From an uncultured Dehalococcoidia bacterium (GTDB lineage: Bacteria > Chloroflexota > Dehalococcoidia > Lucifugimonadales > GCA-2712585), in contig CAJXDJ010000016.1 in NCBI GenBank assembly GCA_913052045.1, positions 1 to 10,672 of the forward strand: 10,672 nt of DNA, in the 5' to 3' direction. The notes under the pieces were generated by a model. The model had not been told where the DNA came from. It made no database searches and saw only the letters and a list, made by a program, of their open reading frames with translations. Shown one piece after another: positions 1 through 7,226 of the stretch; within the stretch, counting starts at the first letter, position 1, and every line of letters starts with the position of its first letter. Both the position numbers and the translations under genes were made by a program.

Positions 1-411
1 TAGGCGCGGGGTAGTGTTAACAAAAGCTTGATCAAGTATTTCCTCGCGGTGTGGAAAGTCTTGGATCAGTCTCCAATCGGTATCTATAAACACGAAAACA
101 AAGGCTACTAACAACAGCGAAGATATCAGTACGGCCGGAACTTGCATTCTATTTGGCAGATTCCCCTGTTGCACATCTCTGGTCAACATTATAGCGAAAA
201 TGATAAGTATGCTTATAGCTCCAGCATAAATTAAAAGCTGGACCACACCTACAAACTCTGCAGCAAGAAAAACGAACTGAGCAGCAAGCGTAAGAAAAAC
301 CACAATCAAAAGGAGTGCCGACCGAAATATGTTCTGCATTAACACTACACCAAGCGCTGCTGCAACTGCTAATGAGGCCAAGCACCAAAAAATAATGTCT
401 TGAAAAAGCAT
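1..411 (-). CDS. nuoJ: NADH-quinone oxidoreductase subunit J (complex I), partial, C-terminus beyond the left edge
   Basis: Membrane subunit of respiratory complex I, part of the proton-translocating arm next to NuoA, NuoK and NuoH. Reading the minus strand from the ATG at 411 gives 137 codons without a stop before the window edge. Hydrophobic helices lie at about residues 5-25, 29-50, 54-77 and 91-109. The third contains EFVGVVQLLIYAGAIS (52-67), the family's conserved helix with the Tyr and Gly residues near the pi-bulge. The ATG follows the nuoI stop directly (TAGATG), so start and operon membership are well supported; a GGAGAAGAG purine run lies shortly upstream. The stop, and any nuoK-N that would normally follow, are outside the window. 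Confident in family, incomplete in sequence. Confidence 0.93.
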   Translation of the reverse strand, partial: MLFQDIIFWCLASLAVAAALGVVLMQNIFRSALLLIVVFLTLAAQFVFLAAEFVGVVQLLIYAGAISILIIFAIMLTRDVQQGNLPNRMQVPAVLISSLLLVAFVFVFIDTDWRLIQDFPHREEILDQAFVNTTPRL

Positions 412-1017
412 CTAGAGAAGCTCTTCTCCAGAGTTTTTAACAGCTTTGTTCTGTTGACCAGGGTCTGCTTCATAAAACCTTGATCCAGCTTTATCCTTCT
501 TTGTCCATTCCCACTTTTCCCTCCCTACATCTTTCCAGGAAATTGGAACACCTGCATGCGGGTCATAGCCAATACGTTCCAATTGAGGTCGAAACCAGGT
601 GCTAGGTTTTTTCGCTGCAGTCCTAAGTTCATCGACAGTAATCAACAAATCTTTTCTCCGGTACTTACCCCGTTCAAATCCACTGCCCATAAACAACGCG
701 TCATAAGGACACGCTTCTACACATAAACCGCAAAACATACATCGGCCTATGTCAATATCGAATGTCTCAATATTGTATTTACCTCCCTGCGCAATAGAAG
801 TACCACTGGGTTCAGTTACTATACGAATAATTCCCAACGGACAGTATTTAGCGCAAGATGCGCAACCAGTGCATCTCTCCTCATACCATACAAATTCCTC
901 TCCTCGGAATCTTGGATGTTGCTTTAGTCTTTCTTCAGGATATTGAACGGTAAAGGGGGGCCGAACTAAATTTTTCAACGTTACAAAAAGACCTTTGATT
1001 AATCCTTTACCGTACAT
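412..1017 (-). CDS. nuoI: NADH-quinone oxidoreductase subunit I, 2x[4Fe-4S] ferredoxin-like subunit
   Basis: Peripheral-arm subunit of complex I that carries clusters N6a and N6b and passes electrons towards N2 in NuoB. The 201-residue product has two classical 4Fe-4S motifs: Cys49, 52, 55 and 59 (CTGCASCAKYCP) and Cys93, 96, 99 and 103 (CMFCGLCVEACP), each followed by the usual Pro. The N-terminus has the short helix that lies on the membrane surface. A charged tail of about 80 residues after the second cluster is somewhat longer than in many homologues and has no recognised function. The ATG shares one base with the nuoH stop (TGATG), with a GGGGTG ribosome-binding-like stretch just upstream, which implies translational coupling. 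All eight ligand cysteines are intact. Confidence 0.97.
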   Translation of the reverse strand: MYGKGLIKGLFVTLKNLVRPPFTVQYPEERLKQHPRFRGEEFVWYEERCTGCASCAKYCPLGIIRIVTEPSGTSIAQGGKYNIETFDIDIGRCMFCGLCVEACPYDALFMGSGFERGKYRRKDLLITVDELRTAAKKPSTWFRPQLERIGYDPHAGVPISWKDVGREKWEWTKKDKAGSRFYEADPGQQNKAVKNSGEELL

Positions 1018-2288
1018 CAGTTCACCCCAAGAACGGTACCGGCCGGTTCCAGCTTATGTAGCTTTACTGGGTTAGGCCTCATCTTGTCCCTCGTTGCCCT
1101 TCCAAACAAGGTTATAGCAACCACCGCTATACCAGAATTTATCGCTGCCATCACCCACAGTTCATCCCCCGTAATGACCCCCAACTCATTGGCAGGAGCG
1201 TTATAGAAACCAAAGAAATACACCTCAATCGCCGTACTCATGAGATTGATAAAGGCCAACGGCAATAAAAACTTCCACGCAAACGCCATTATTTGATCGA
1301 TTCTTAGCCTGGGAAACGTGCCTCTAATCCATACGAACACGAAGGCAACAAAGGTCAATTTCAATAAAAACCATACAGCTCCCAGTTGGCTGGAAAAGAC
1401 CGGACCTGACCAACCTCCCAGAAAAAGAGTTGCAATGACCGCAGACGCTGCCAAAACACCCGCCATTTCAGCGGCCTGAATAAGAGCAAACTTAATACCG
1501 CTATACTCCGTATGATATCCAGCGATAATCTCAGATTCCGCTTCCATAATGTCAAAAGGAGTCCTATTAAGTTCAGCGGAGATCCCAAGGAGAAAGATCA
1601 AGGCACCCAAGGGTTGCACCAAAATAAACGGTACATGCTGAGCTTCAACCACATCGACCATGGACATGGATCCGGCAATCAAGACTACTCCTACTAGCGA
1701 CATGACCAGGGGTACTTCATAACTTATAAGCATTGCCACGCTACGCATCGCACCAAACATTGCATATTTGTTTCCCGACGACCATCCAGCCATGAATATA
1801 GCAATAGTGCTGAGAGACCCTACTGCAACGAAGTACAGGATAGCAACGTTCAAATCGGCGAGATACGTATTGTAAGCAAATGGTATGACTGCAAGGCTTA
1901 AAAGTAGTGACATCAACATGACAACTGGAACCAGAGTGAACACCAAACGATCGGCAACAGTTGGAACTAGATCTTCCTTAATTAAAAGCTTCAGAAGATC
2001 CGCTATAGGCTGAAGAAGTCCGAAAGGCCCCCATCTGTTGGGTCCCCTCCTCTTGTGGATCCGGGCTAAGATGCGCCTCTCGCCCCATACAAATATAGCA
2101 GCCCCTAGGAGCGCACCATTGACGAGTATTAACATGATTGTGAATCCGGCTATAAAATAGCCAAGCCATTCCCATCCCAATGGAAGAATTCCATCCAATC
2201 CTTTACACCACAAACCATTTCCTTCGTTACCAGCAAAATAACAATAAATACCTCGGTACATGCCATTATTTTCAAGAAAGGATTCCAC
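1017..2288 (-). CDS. nuoH: NADH-quinone oxidoreductase subunit H, quinone-chamber membrane subunit
   Basis: Membrane subunit that forms the quinone entry chamber of complex I with NuoB and NuoD and starts the proton pathway. The 423-residue product has about nine hydrophobic helices. Hallmark segments are GERRILARIHKRRGPNRWGP (69-88) and KEDLVP (104-109), the acidic loop ISAELNRTPFDIMEAESEII (236-255) followed by AGYHTEYSGIK, and WIRGTFPRLRIDQIM (320-334). The start is a GTG that shares its G with the nuoD stop (TAGTG); GAGGT nine bases upstream supports it over the internal ATG at codon 10, which lacks such a site. Relative to E. coli NuoH (GERR near residue 35) the N-terminus is about 34 residues longer, and a further helix plus a basic tail occupy roughly 374-423. 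The gene follows nuoD directly, with no nuoE, F or G between. Confidence 0.96.
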   Translation of the reverse strand: MESFLENNGMYRGIYCYFAGNEGNGLWCKGLDGILPLGWEWLGYFIAGFTIMLILVNGALLGAAIFVWGERRILARIHKRRGPNRWGPFGLLQPIADLLKLLIKEDLVPTVADRLVFTLVPVVMLMSLLLSLAVIPFAYNTYLADLNVAILYFVAVGSLSTIAIFMAGWSSGNKYAMFGAMRSVAMLISYEVPLVMSLVGVVLIAGSMSMVDVVEAQHVPFILVQPLGALIFLLGISAELNRTPFDIMEAESEIIAGYHTEYSGIKFALIQAAEMAGVLAASAVIATLFLGGWSGPVFSSQLGAVWFLLKLTFVAFVFVWIRGTFPRLRIDQIMAFAWKFLLPLAFINLMSTAIEVYFFGFYNAPANELGVITGDELWVMAAINSGIAVVAITLFGRATRDKMRPNPVKLHKLEPAGTVLGVN

Positions 2289-3394
2289 TACCTGTCTACC
2301 TCGCCCAAATTAATGTCGATGCTGCCTAAAGTTACAATCATGTCAGCTAGTTTCCAACCCACTAGCAATTCCTTCAAAACGTGTAGGTTGATTAAAGAAG
2401 GAGATCTTATCTTACACCTGTAAGGCGCAACGCTACCATCGCTGACCAAATAAAACCCTAGTTCTCCTTTTGGGGATTCAACTCTACCGTAGCTCTCTTG
2501 CCACGCAGGAGGCCTTAAAACCAAAGGAAGCTCAGCCCTGATCAAACCATCAGGTATTTGCCTTATACATTGCGAAACGATCTTCAAGCTCTGTTTAATT
2601 TCTTCAATCCTCACCTGGAAACGATCATAGTTATCTCCGTTATTCCCAACTGGAACGTCAAAGTCTACCTGATCGTAGATATCGTACGGGTCTGCTTTCC
2701 TCCAATCCCATGCAAATCCAGAACCACGGAGAACCGGCCCAGACACTGAATTGGCTATAGCTGATTCTATTCCAAGGATACCAGTACCCTTTGTGCGAAC
2801 AACTACGATCTCGTTTTCCATGATCAAATTTTCTAATTCTTCAATAAGCCCAGGTGCTTCCTCCATGAAACGCCTCAACGCTGGCCAAAAATCTTCCGGG
2901 GGCTCAGCAAACACTCCTCCTGGCCTCATATAACTAACTGTAATACGAGCACCACACAGCATTTCAAATAAATCTAAAATAGATTCCCGTACCCGAAAAG
3001 CATACATAAGAGGAGTAGCCAACGCTCCAAGATCTTGCAAGAAAAACCCAACTGCTATCAAATGACTGGCAACCCGTTGCAATTCTGCAGTCATAACCCT
3101 TAAATATTTACCTCTTTCTGGTACGGAAACACCCAACAATTTTTCTACAGCTAGACAATAGGCTTGGTTATTCGTCATGGAAGCTGTGTAATCTAACCTA
3201 TCCGTTAGCGTTAGAATCTGTACGTAGTTCCTTTCTTCTGCAAGCTTTTCAGACCCTCGGTGCAGATAGCCGAAGATCGGCTCAACATCAACAATTACCT
3301 CACCATCAAAAGTAACTCGCAACCTAAATACACCGTGTGTACTGGGGTGTTGAGGACCAATGTTTATTGTCATGGGCTCAGTTTTAAAAGCCAT
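2288..3394 (-). CDS. nuoD: NADH-quinone oxidoreductase subunit D (49-kDa homologue)
   Basis: Peripheral-arm subunit related to the large subunit of NiFe hydrogenases; it forms the quinone head-group site beside cluster N2. The 368-residue product opens with IGPQHPSTHGVFRL; His20 aligns with the quinone-binding His59 of the bovine 49-kDa subunit. Tyr69 in LTDRLDYTASMTNNQAY aligns with bovine Tyr108, the other head-group contact. GYLHRGSEKLAE (42-53) and the C-terminal IRSPSLINLHVL and GSIDINLGEVDR are also typical. The hydrogenase metal-ligand cysteines are absent, as expected. nuoC and nuoD are separate genes here, with two bases between the nuoC TAG and this ATG. No strong Shine-Dalgarno is visible, so translation probably depends on coupling to nuoC. 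The next gene is nuoH rather than nuoE. Confidence 0.97.
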   Translation of the reverse strand: MAFKTEPMTINIGPQHPSTHGVFRLRVTFDGEVIVDVEPIFGYLHRGSEKLAEERNYVQILTLTDRLDYTASMTNNQAYCLAVEKLLGVSVPERGKYLRVMTAELQRVASHLIAVGFFLQDLGALATPLMYAFRVRESILDLFEMLCGARITVSYMRPGGVFAEPPEDFWPALRRFMEEAPGLIEELENLIMENEIVVVRTKGTGILGIESAIANSVSGPVLRGSGFAWDWRKADPYDIYDQVDFDVPVGNNGDNYDRFQVRIEEIKQSLKIVSQCIRQIPDGLIRAELPLVLRPPAWQESYGRVESPKGELGFYLVSDGSVAPYRCKIRSPSLINLHVLKELLVGWKLADMIVTLGSIDINLGEVDR

Positions 3395-3396
3395 AA

Positions 3397-3852
3397 CTAA
3401 TACTTAACCACATCTTCAAAATCACGCCTAAGCGGATGCCCCGGAAATCCCTCCCAAAGCATAATTCTCTTGAGATTCGGATGTCCTTTGAAACTCAACC
3501 CCATCAAATCAAATATTTCCCTCTCTTGAAAATTCGCCCCTGGCCATACACTACAAACAGAAGGCAGGGTAGGTTCATCCCTACCATAAACCCGCACCTT
3601 CAATACCGCTTTCGTGTTATATGAGAAAGATGTAATATGATAAACGACCTCGAAATATTCAACGTAATCTACAGCTGTGATGGAATTCAGAAAACTAAAC
3701 TCCAGCTCGGAACTACTCCTAAGATACTCACATACTCTCTGAATTCCCTGCGGGTCTATAACGATCGATTGTTCTTCATAATCTAACAAATACGCTCCAA
3801 ATCCCTGGACTAAATAGTCGTGCAATTCCTTGCCAGTAATCGATCTCGTCAT
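3397..3852 (-). CDS. nuoC: NADH-quinone oxidoreductase subunit C (30-kDa homologue)
   Basis: Peripheral-arm scaffold subunit that packs against NuoD. The 151-residue product carries the family signature at about 110-144: EREIFDLMGLSFKGHPNLKR, then the GHPLRRDF ending (138-145). The alpha/beta N-terminal region with FSFLNSITAVDYVEYFEVVY (53-72) is also typical. It is a stand-alone NuoC, not the NuoCD fusion of E. coli, and is near the short end of the family. Its ATG overlaps the nuoB stop by one base (TAATG), with AGGGG a few bases upstream, so it is translationally coupled to nuoB. Confidence 0.96.
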   Translation of the reverse strand: MTRSITGKELHDYLVQGFGAYLLDYEEQSIVIDPQGIQRVCEYLRSSSELEFSFLNSITAVDYVEYFEVVYHITSFSYNTKAVLKVRVYGRDEPTLPSVCSVWPGANFQEREIFDLMGLSFKGHPNLKRIMLWEGFPGHPLRRDFEDVVKY

Positions 3853-4463
3853 TATGCCCCTGCAGTAGGACCAGAAAGGCTATATTTCTTTATTTTTTCA
3901 TGCAGCTGCATAATGCCGTAGAGAAGAGCATCAGGGCGTGGTGGACATCCAGGAACGTAAACGTCTACCGGAATTATATGGTTAACACCAGGCACAACAC
4001 TGTAGCTTGAATAATAAGGTCCTCCACTAGTAGCACACACGCCCATAGATATAACCCACTTAGGTTCCCCCATTTGGTGGTAAATTCGTTGGATAGGAAC
4101 AGCCATTTTCCATGTAACTGTACCGGCGACTATCATCAAATCGGCTTGTCTAGGGCTAGCACGGAAAGCCTCCATGCCAAATCTGGAAATATCAAAGCGC
4201 GACATTGCCGATGCCATCATTTCAAAAGCACAACAAGCAAGACCAAACGCCACCGGCCACAGAGCCGATTTTCTGCTCCAATTCAGCAAAGCATCCACTG
4301 ACGTTACCATCAAGTTCCTTTGTAGATTGTCCGGCACCTCTATAATGGGATCAGCGAATGGATGTTTGCTATGGGAAAGCCTCAGGGCATTTACTTCATT
4401 CCCTTCTCGTACATCCATATCAATACTTGGAATATGTGCCTCTTCAGGTATGTTTGAAGTCAT
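3852..4463 (-). CDS. nuoB: NADH-quinone oxidoreductase subunit B, carries cluster N2
   Basis: Peripheral-arm subunit that binds the terminal [4Fe-4S] cluster N2, which reduces quinone. The 203-residue product has the expected four ligands: tandem Cys77-Cys78 (FGLACCAFEMM), Cys143 (GVCATSGGPY) and Cys173 (VPGCPPRPDAL). SRFDISRFGMEAFRASPRQA (88-107) and AGTVTWKM are further hallmarks. About 50 poorly conserved, mostly polar residues precede the conserved core at VTSVDALLNWSR (53-64). The ATG is six bases downstream of the nuoA stop and has a perfect GGAGGT eight bases upstream, inside the last codons of nuoA. That makes the start secure and suggests strong independent initiation. Confidence 0.97.
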   Translation of the reverse strand: MTSNIPEEAHIPSIDMDVREGNEVNALRLSHSKHPFADPIIEVPDNLQRNLMVTSVDALLNWSRKSALWPVAFGLACCAFEMMASAMSRFDISRFGMEAFRASPRQADLMIVAGTVTWKMAVPIQRIYHQMGEPKWVISMGVCATSGGPYYSSYSVVPGVNHIIPVDVYVPGCPPRPDALLYGIMQLHEKIKKYSLSGPTAGA

Positions 4464-4469
4464 ATTTAG

Positions 4470-4853
4470 CTACCTCCATTCGAGATCCTTTTTTCCCCAT
4501 GCATAAACCCAACCAAAGCCCAAAATTATTAAAAAAGCAGTCATCTGAAGTAGGGCAAATAACCCCAATTTACCCAATTGCACAGCCCACGGGTATAAAA
4601 AGACTACCGCTACATCAAATATCACAAAAAGCAGAGCATACATGTAGTAACGAAAGTTGAATTGTCCCCAGCGACCACCAATAGTCTCCATCCCACATTC
4701 GTATATATCAGACTTTATTGGATTAGGTTTAACAGGACGTATTCTGATTCGAGAAAACAACAGGGAAACCACCAACATACTGCTGGGTACTATCATTGCG
4801 ACGAGCGCAAATATCGCGATTAAGCCGTACTGTCGGAAATAGTCCTCAAGCAT
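4470..4853 (-). CDS. nuoA: NADH-quinone oxidoreductase subunit A, first gene of the nuo operon
   Basis: Small membrane subunit of complex I at the junction of membrane and peripheral arms. The 127-residue product has three hydrophobic helices (about 8-33, 68-90 and 97-119) and the family signature YECGMETIGGRWGQFNFRYY (51-70), whose Cys53 lies in the loop near the quinone cavity. It continues with MYALLFVIFDVAVVFLYPWA, with the conserved acidic residues Asp80 and Glu56. The ATG at 4853 has GAGGGG seven bases upstream, and a TTGATA-17-TATATT promoter ends 29 bases before the ATG, so this is the likely first gene of the transcript. The next gene upstream on the same strand is holA, 108 bases away. 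Confidence 0.96.
   Translation of the reverse strand: MLEDYFRQYGLIAIFALVAMIVPSSMLVVSLLFSRIRIRPVKPNPIKSDIYECGMETIGGRWGQFNFRYYMYALLFVIFDVAVVFLYPWAVQLGKLGLFALLQMTAFLIILGFGWVYAWGKKDLEWR
4472..4477 (-). promoter_or_regulatory. Ribosome-binding site of nuoB (GGAGGT)
   Basis: A perfect GGAGGT on the minus strand ends eight bases before the nuoB ATG and lies in the last codons and stop of nuoA. It is the best Shine-Dalgarno match in the operon and fixes the nuoB start. Confidence 0.8.
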
Positions 4854-4860
4854 AGAAAAT

Positions 4861-4872
4861 CCCCTCTAGGGG
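4861..4872 (-). promoter_or_regulatory. nuoA leader: ribosome-binding site inside a small GC palindrome
   Basis: The minus strand reads CCCCTAGAGGGG. The right arm (GAGGGG, 4866-4861) is the Shine-Dalgarno for nuoA, seven bases from the ATG. The left CCCC can pair with it to give a 4-bp stem with a TAGA loop. Whether this short helix forms on the ribosome-facing mRNA is not known; the ribosome-binding role is the more secure part. Confidence 0.55.
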
Positions 4873-4881
4873 ACACGCCGG

Positions 4882-4910
4882 AATATAGCACAGCCTTTAT
4901 GGGTTATCAA
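4882..4910 (-). promoter_or_regulatory. Predicted sigma70-type promoter of the nuo operon
   Basis: On the minus strand TTGATA (4910-4905, five of six matches to TTGACA) is followed by exactly 17 bases and then TATATT (4887-4882, five of six to TATAAT). A TG one base before the -10 box gives an extended -10 (TGCTATATT). Transcription would start near 4875, leaving a leader of about 22 bases that holds the nuoA ribosome-binding site. It sits in the non-coding gap between holA and nuoA, which is where an operon promoter should be. Confidence 0.7.
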
Positions 4911-4961
4911 GCAAAAAATGGCCCAAAACTTCAATGTTCTGTAGAATCTTTCTCTACCTCG

Positions 4962-5957
4962 TTAAAATACTTGATCGAATGAAACCGCTTCAGTCACAAA
5001 AAGCTCTAACGCCAAATCTTCGTCCAATATGCCTCTCTTAATACGCTGATCTGCTGTAATAATTTGGCCATATAAAAAAGCTATCCTTTCCCAAGATACC
5101 GATTTGGTTTGACTAACCGTTTTTTTTACGACAAAATCCGATTTTATTTGAAGTCGTCCTCCTATATCAGAGTAGGGTATTTGTGCTTCCTGTAATTCTT
5201 TCACTAAGGTTACAAGCCGCAACTGACGCCCAAGCATATTCAAAATATATGTGGCCCCAGCACCACCTGATCTTATCTTTTGTATGAGTCGTAGTGCTAA
5301 ATCACCCTTACTTTCAATAACTGCGTCTACCGCGCTAAAAATGCTCGCTTCTCTGACGTCCGAAACTAACCCTGCAACGCTAGATTCATCAATTTGATCT
5401 TCTCCCGCATACAAGGTCAATTTCTCAATTTCAGTATCTAAGACCCTCAAGTTCATGCCAACATGATGTATCAAAAGCCTCAATGCGGATGGAGATATCT
5501 TGGATCCACGATCACTAACTCTTTGCCGTATCCATAGAGCCAATTCTCCTCTACTAGGTGCAGCAAAGCTTTCTATCTTGGTTTTCCCTCGAAGTTCTCT
5601 CAACATCCAATTGCCAGATCGTAAAGATCCATCAAGAAATATTAGTTCTGTTGATTCCGGCATGACACTCAAGTAATCACTCAAGCCTTTCCAAGAGGAC
5701 CTAGTGCCATTGCTCAAATCTCCATGTTTAGACCGGGAATCAAAACTGCTCAAGAGATCTCTGACTATTACAAGCCTGATTGGAGATAAAAATGGCATAG
5801 CATCACAAGTTAACTTCAGCTGTTCTAAAGTCAAGTTTGGATAAGAGAATCTATGACAATTAGATTCCAGCAAATCCTCAAATCCTCTCTTCTTTACAAG
5901 CTTCGCTAAAGCTTCTTCTGCCAGAAAGGGGTCTCCATATATCAAGACACTGGACAC
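4962..5957 (-). CDS. holA: DNA polymerase III subunit delta
   Basis: Delta is the clamp-loader subunit that opens the beta sliding clamp during replication. The 331-residue product has the delta layout: an N-terminal alpha/beta domain beginning VLIYGDPFLAEEAL (4-17), MPFLSPIRLVIVRDL (54-68), a collar-side segment LRVLDTEIEKLTLYAG (170-185) followed by SSVAGLVSDVREASIFSAVDA (192-212, the best-conserved block), and a helical C-terminal domain with NMLGRQLRLV (240-249) and ADQRIKRG. Like other deltas it lacks a functional Walker P-loop. The start is GTG at 5957 with GGGAGG seven bases upstream; the nearby ATG at 5962 is out of frame. It is divergent from the YchF-like gene and upstream of nuoA on the same strand. 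No convincing promoter of its own was found in the divergent region. Confidence 0.9.
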   Translation of the reverse strand: MSSVLIYGDPFLAEEALAKLVKKRGFEDLLESNCHRFSYPNLTLEQLKLTCDAMPFLSPIRLVIVRDLLSSFDSRSKHGDLSNGTRSSWKGLSDYLSVMPESTELIFLDGSLRSGNWMLRELRGKTKIESFAAPSRGELALWIRQRVSDRGSKISPSALRLLIHHVGMNLRVLDTEIEKLTLYAGEDQIDESSVAGLVSDVREASIFSAVDAVIESKGDLALRLIQKIRSGGAGATYILNMLGRQLRLVTLVKELQEAQIPYSDIGGRLQIKSDFVVKKTVSQTKSVSWERIAFLYGQIITADQRIKRGILDEDLALELFVTEAVSFDQVF

Positions 5958-5964
5958 AGCATAT

Positions 5965-5970
5965 CCTCCC
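5965..5970 (-). promoter_or_regulatory. Ribosome-binding site of holA (GGGAGG), supports a GTG start
   Basis: GGGAGG on the minus strand lies seven bases before the GTG at 5957. It selects this GTG over the out-of-frame ATG at 5962-5960, which is only two bases from the purine run. Confidence 0.7.
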
Positions 5971-6085
5971 TGGTTTGGTCCCCAAATAGTAACCTTTATT
6001 TACTTTGCGGGCCACTAACTTTTTTCAAAGTGTGAATCTAGGTGGATAGAAAGAAGTTATACTTACGTGTATCCTGTGATATGAA

Positions 6086-7186
6086 ATGCAAATAGGATTA
6101 GTTGGACTGAGTTCGAGTGGAAAAACTACCATATTTAAATGTTTAACTGGGATAAATCAAACTCTAAAAAAGACAGGATTGGATAGGGGTAAGGCAGAAA
6201 TAGGTGTGGCCAAGGTAGAAGATCCACGATTGGATGAACTGGCCAAAATCTATCATCCTAAAAAGATCGTTCCAGCAGAAATAACTTACTTCGATATCCC
6301 AATATCAGACCCGATAGCGAGCGACCAATTAGCGATTAGTAGTCAACACTTAAATCGATTGCAACTTGCTGATGCTTTCGTTCAGGTTATACGAGCCTTC
6401 GAAGATCCCAGTATCCCTCATCCAGAAGGTGTCGTGAACCCAAACCGTGATATTGAAATTATTCGTGCCGAACTCATTTTATTCGATTTGTTGATCTTGG
6501 AAAAACGGTCAGATAAAGTCAAAGAATTACTTAAGAGTTCGAAAGGTGCCGAACGAGAGAAAATCATGAAAGAACAAGTTTTCCTTGAGAAACTTAAGAA
6601 AGGACTGGAGAACGAAGCCCCATACATGGTGAAATCTCTCAACAGCGAGGAAACCAGATTCACAAGCAACTACAATCTCCTTGCAGCAAAACCCATAATC
6701 ACCGTCGTCAACGTTGACGATGGTCAGCTCGAAGACAACATTGAAATCGATTTGACGAAAAAACACGTTCAGGAACTTACAGGACAAAGTTGTGTAGTTT
6801 TCAACGCAAAGTTAGAAGCCGATTTAATGCAAATGTCCCAAACGGAACAACAAGAGTTCAGAGAATCCCTAGGACTTGGATATTCATGTCTCCATCAACT
6901 CACCAAGGCCACCTTGGACATAATGGACATGTGCACATTCTTGACAGTTGGCAGTGATGAAGTTAGAGCCTGGCTAATAAAGAATAATCTGAGCGCTGTC
7001 TCCGCGGCAAGAAAGATCCACTCAGATATCGAACGAGGGTTCATAAGAGCGGAAGTGATCGGTTATGACGATTTTATGAATCACGGTTCCATAACAGCGG
7101 CAAAGAAACAAGGACTCGTGCGTTCTGAAGGCAAATCGTATCCCGTGAAAGACGGGGATATCATCAACTATCTCTTTAACGTTTGA
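6086..7186 (+). CDS. Divergent YchF/Obg-family P-loop NTPase with C-terminal TGS (DUF933) domain
   Basis: The 366-residue product aligns with YchF along its whole length: P-loop GLSSSGKT (7-14), ADAFVQVIRAFEDPSIPH (95-112, like the YchF block around HVVRCFED), a helical hairpin with EREKIMKEQVFLEKLKKGLE (156-175), NAKLEADL (240-247), and a C-terminal TGS domain with EVRAWLIKN, HSDIERGFIRAEVI and VKDGDIINYLFNV. YchF proteins are ribosome-associated ATPases. Core motifs differ from classical YchF: NVGKS is SSGKT, the G3 DxxG is DIPI (70-73), and the NxxE nucleotide-specificity motif is NVDD (209-212). It may therefore be a paralogue with altered nucleotide use; the standard ychF is probably elsewhere. 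The start fits the family. A TATACT at 6058-6063 could be a -10 box, but no -35 box or good Shine-Dalgarno is seen. Confidence 0.82.
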   Translation: MQIGLVGLSSSGKTTIFKCLTGINQTLKKTGLDRGKAEIGVAKVEDPRLDELAKIYHPKKIVPAEITYFDIPISDPIASDQLAISSQHLNRLQLADAFVQVIRAFEDPSIPHPEGVVNPNRDIEIIRAELILFDLLILEKRSDKVKELLKSSKGAEREKIMKEQVFLEKLKKGLENEAPYMVKSLNSEETRFTSNYNLLAAKPIITVVNVDDGQLEDNIEIDLTKKHVQELTGQSCVVFNAKLEADLMQMSQTEQQEFRESLGLGYSCLHQLTKATLDIMDMCTFLTVGSDEVRAWLIKNNLSAVSAARKIHSDIERGFIRAEVIGYDDFMNHGSITAAKKQGLVRSEGKSYPVKDGDIINYLFNV

Positions 7187-7188
7187 TA

Positions 7189-7226
7189 ACCACGCCCATT
7201 AACCGATATTGGTTAATGGGCGTGGT
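7189..7226 (+). terminator. Perfect 16-bp inverted repeat, candidate terminator or operator
   Basis: Left arm 7189-7204 (ACCACGCCCATTAACC) and right arm 7211-7226 are exact reverse complements around the six-base loop GATATT. It starts three bases after the stop of the YchF-like gene and precedes selB, so a transcription-ending hairpin is the simplest reading. However, it is followed by CAACTAGATAGC with no T-run on either strand, so it is not a classical intrinsic terminator. It could instead be an RNA-stabilising hairpin, a binding site for a dimeric regulator of selB, or a copy of a dispersed repeat. Confidence 0.5.

Noticed and set aside
149..388. Open frame of 79 codons with many cysteines on the minus strand
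   Set aside because: It starts at a TTG and overlaps nuoJ in another frame. The true frame from the ATG at 411 gives clear NuoJ helices.
4174..4660. Two overlapping plus-strand open frames (110 and 100 codons) opposite nuoB and nuoA
   Set aside because: They are antisense to strongly conserved complex I genes, have no recognisable domain or ribosome site, and are explained as shadow frames.
6001..6031. ACTTTG/CAAAGT inverted repeat in the divergent intergenic region
   Set aside because: It is only six bases with an 18-base gap in AT-rich sequence, so it is readily expected by chance.
6086..7186. YchF-like gene as a decaying pseudogene
   Set aside because: The frame is full length, the P-loop lysine and threonine are kept, and the C-terminal domain is highly conserved, so the motif changes look selected rather than degenerate.
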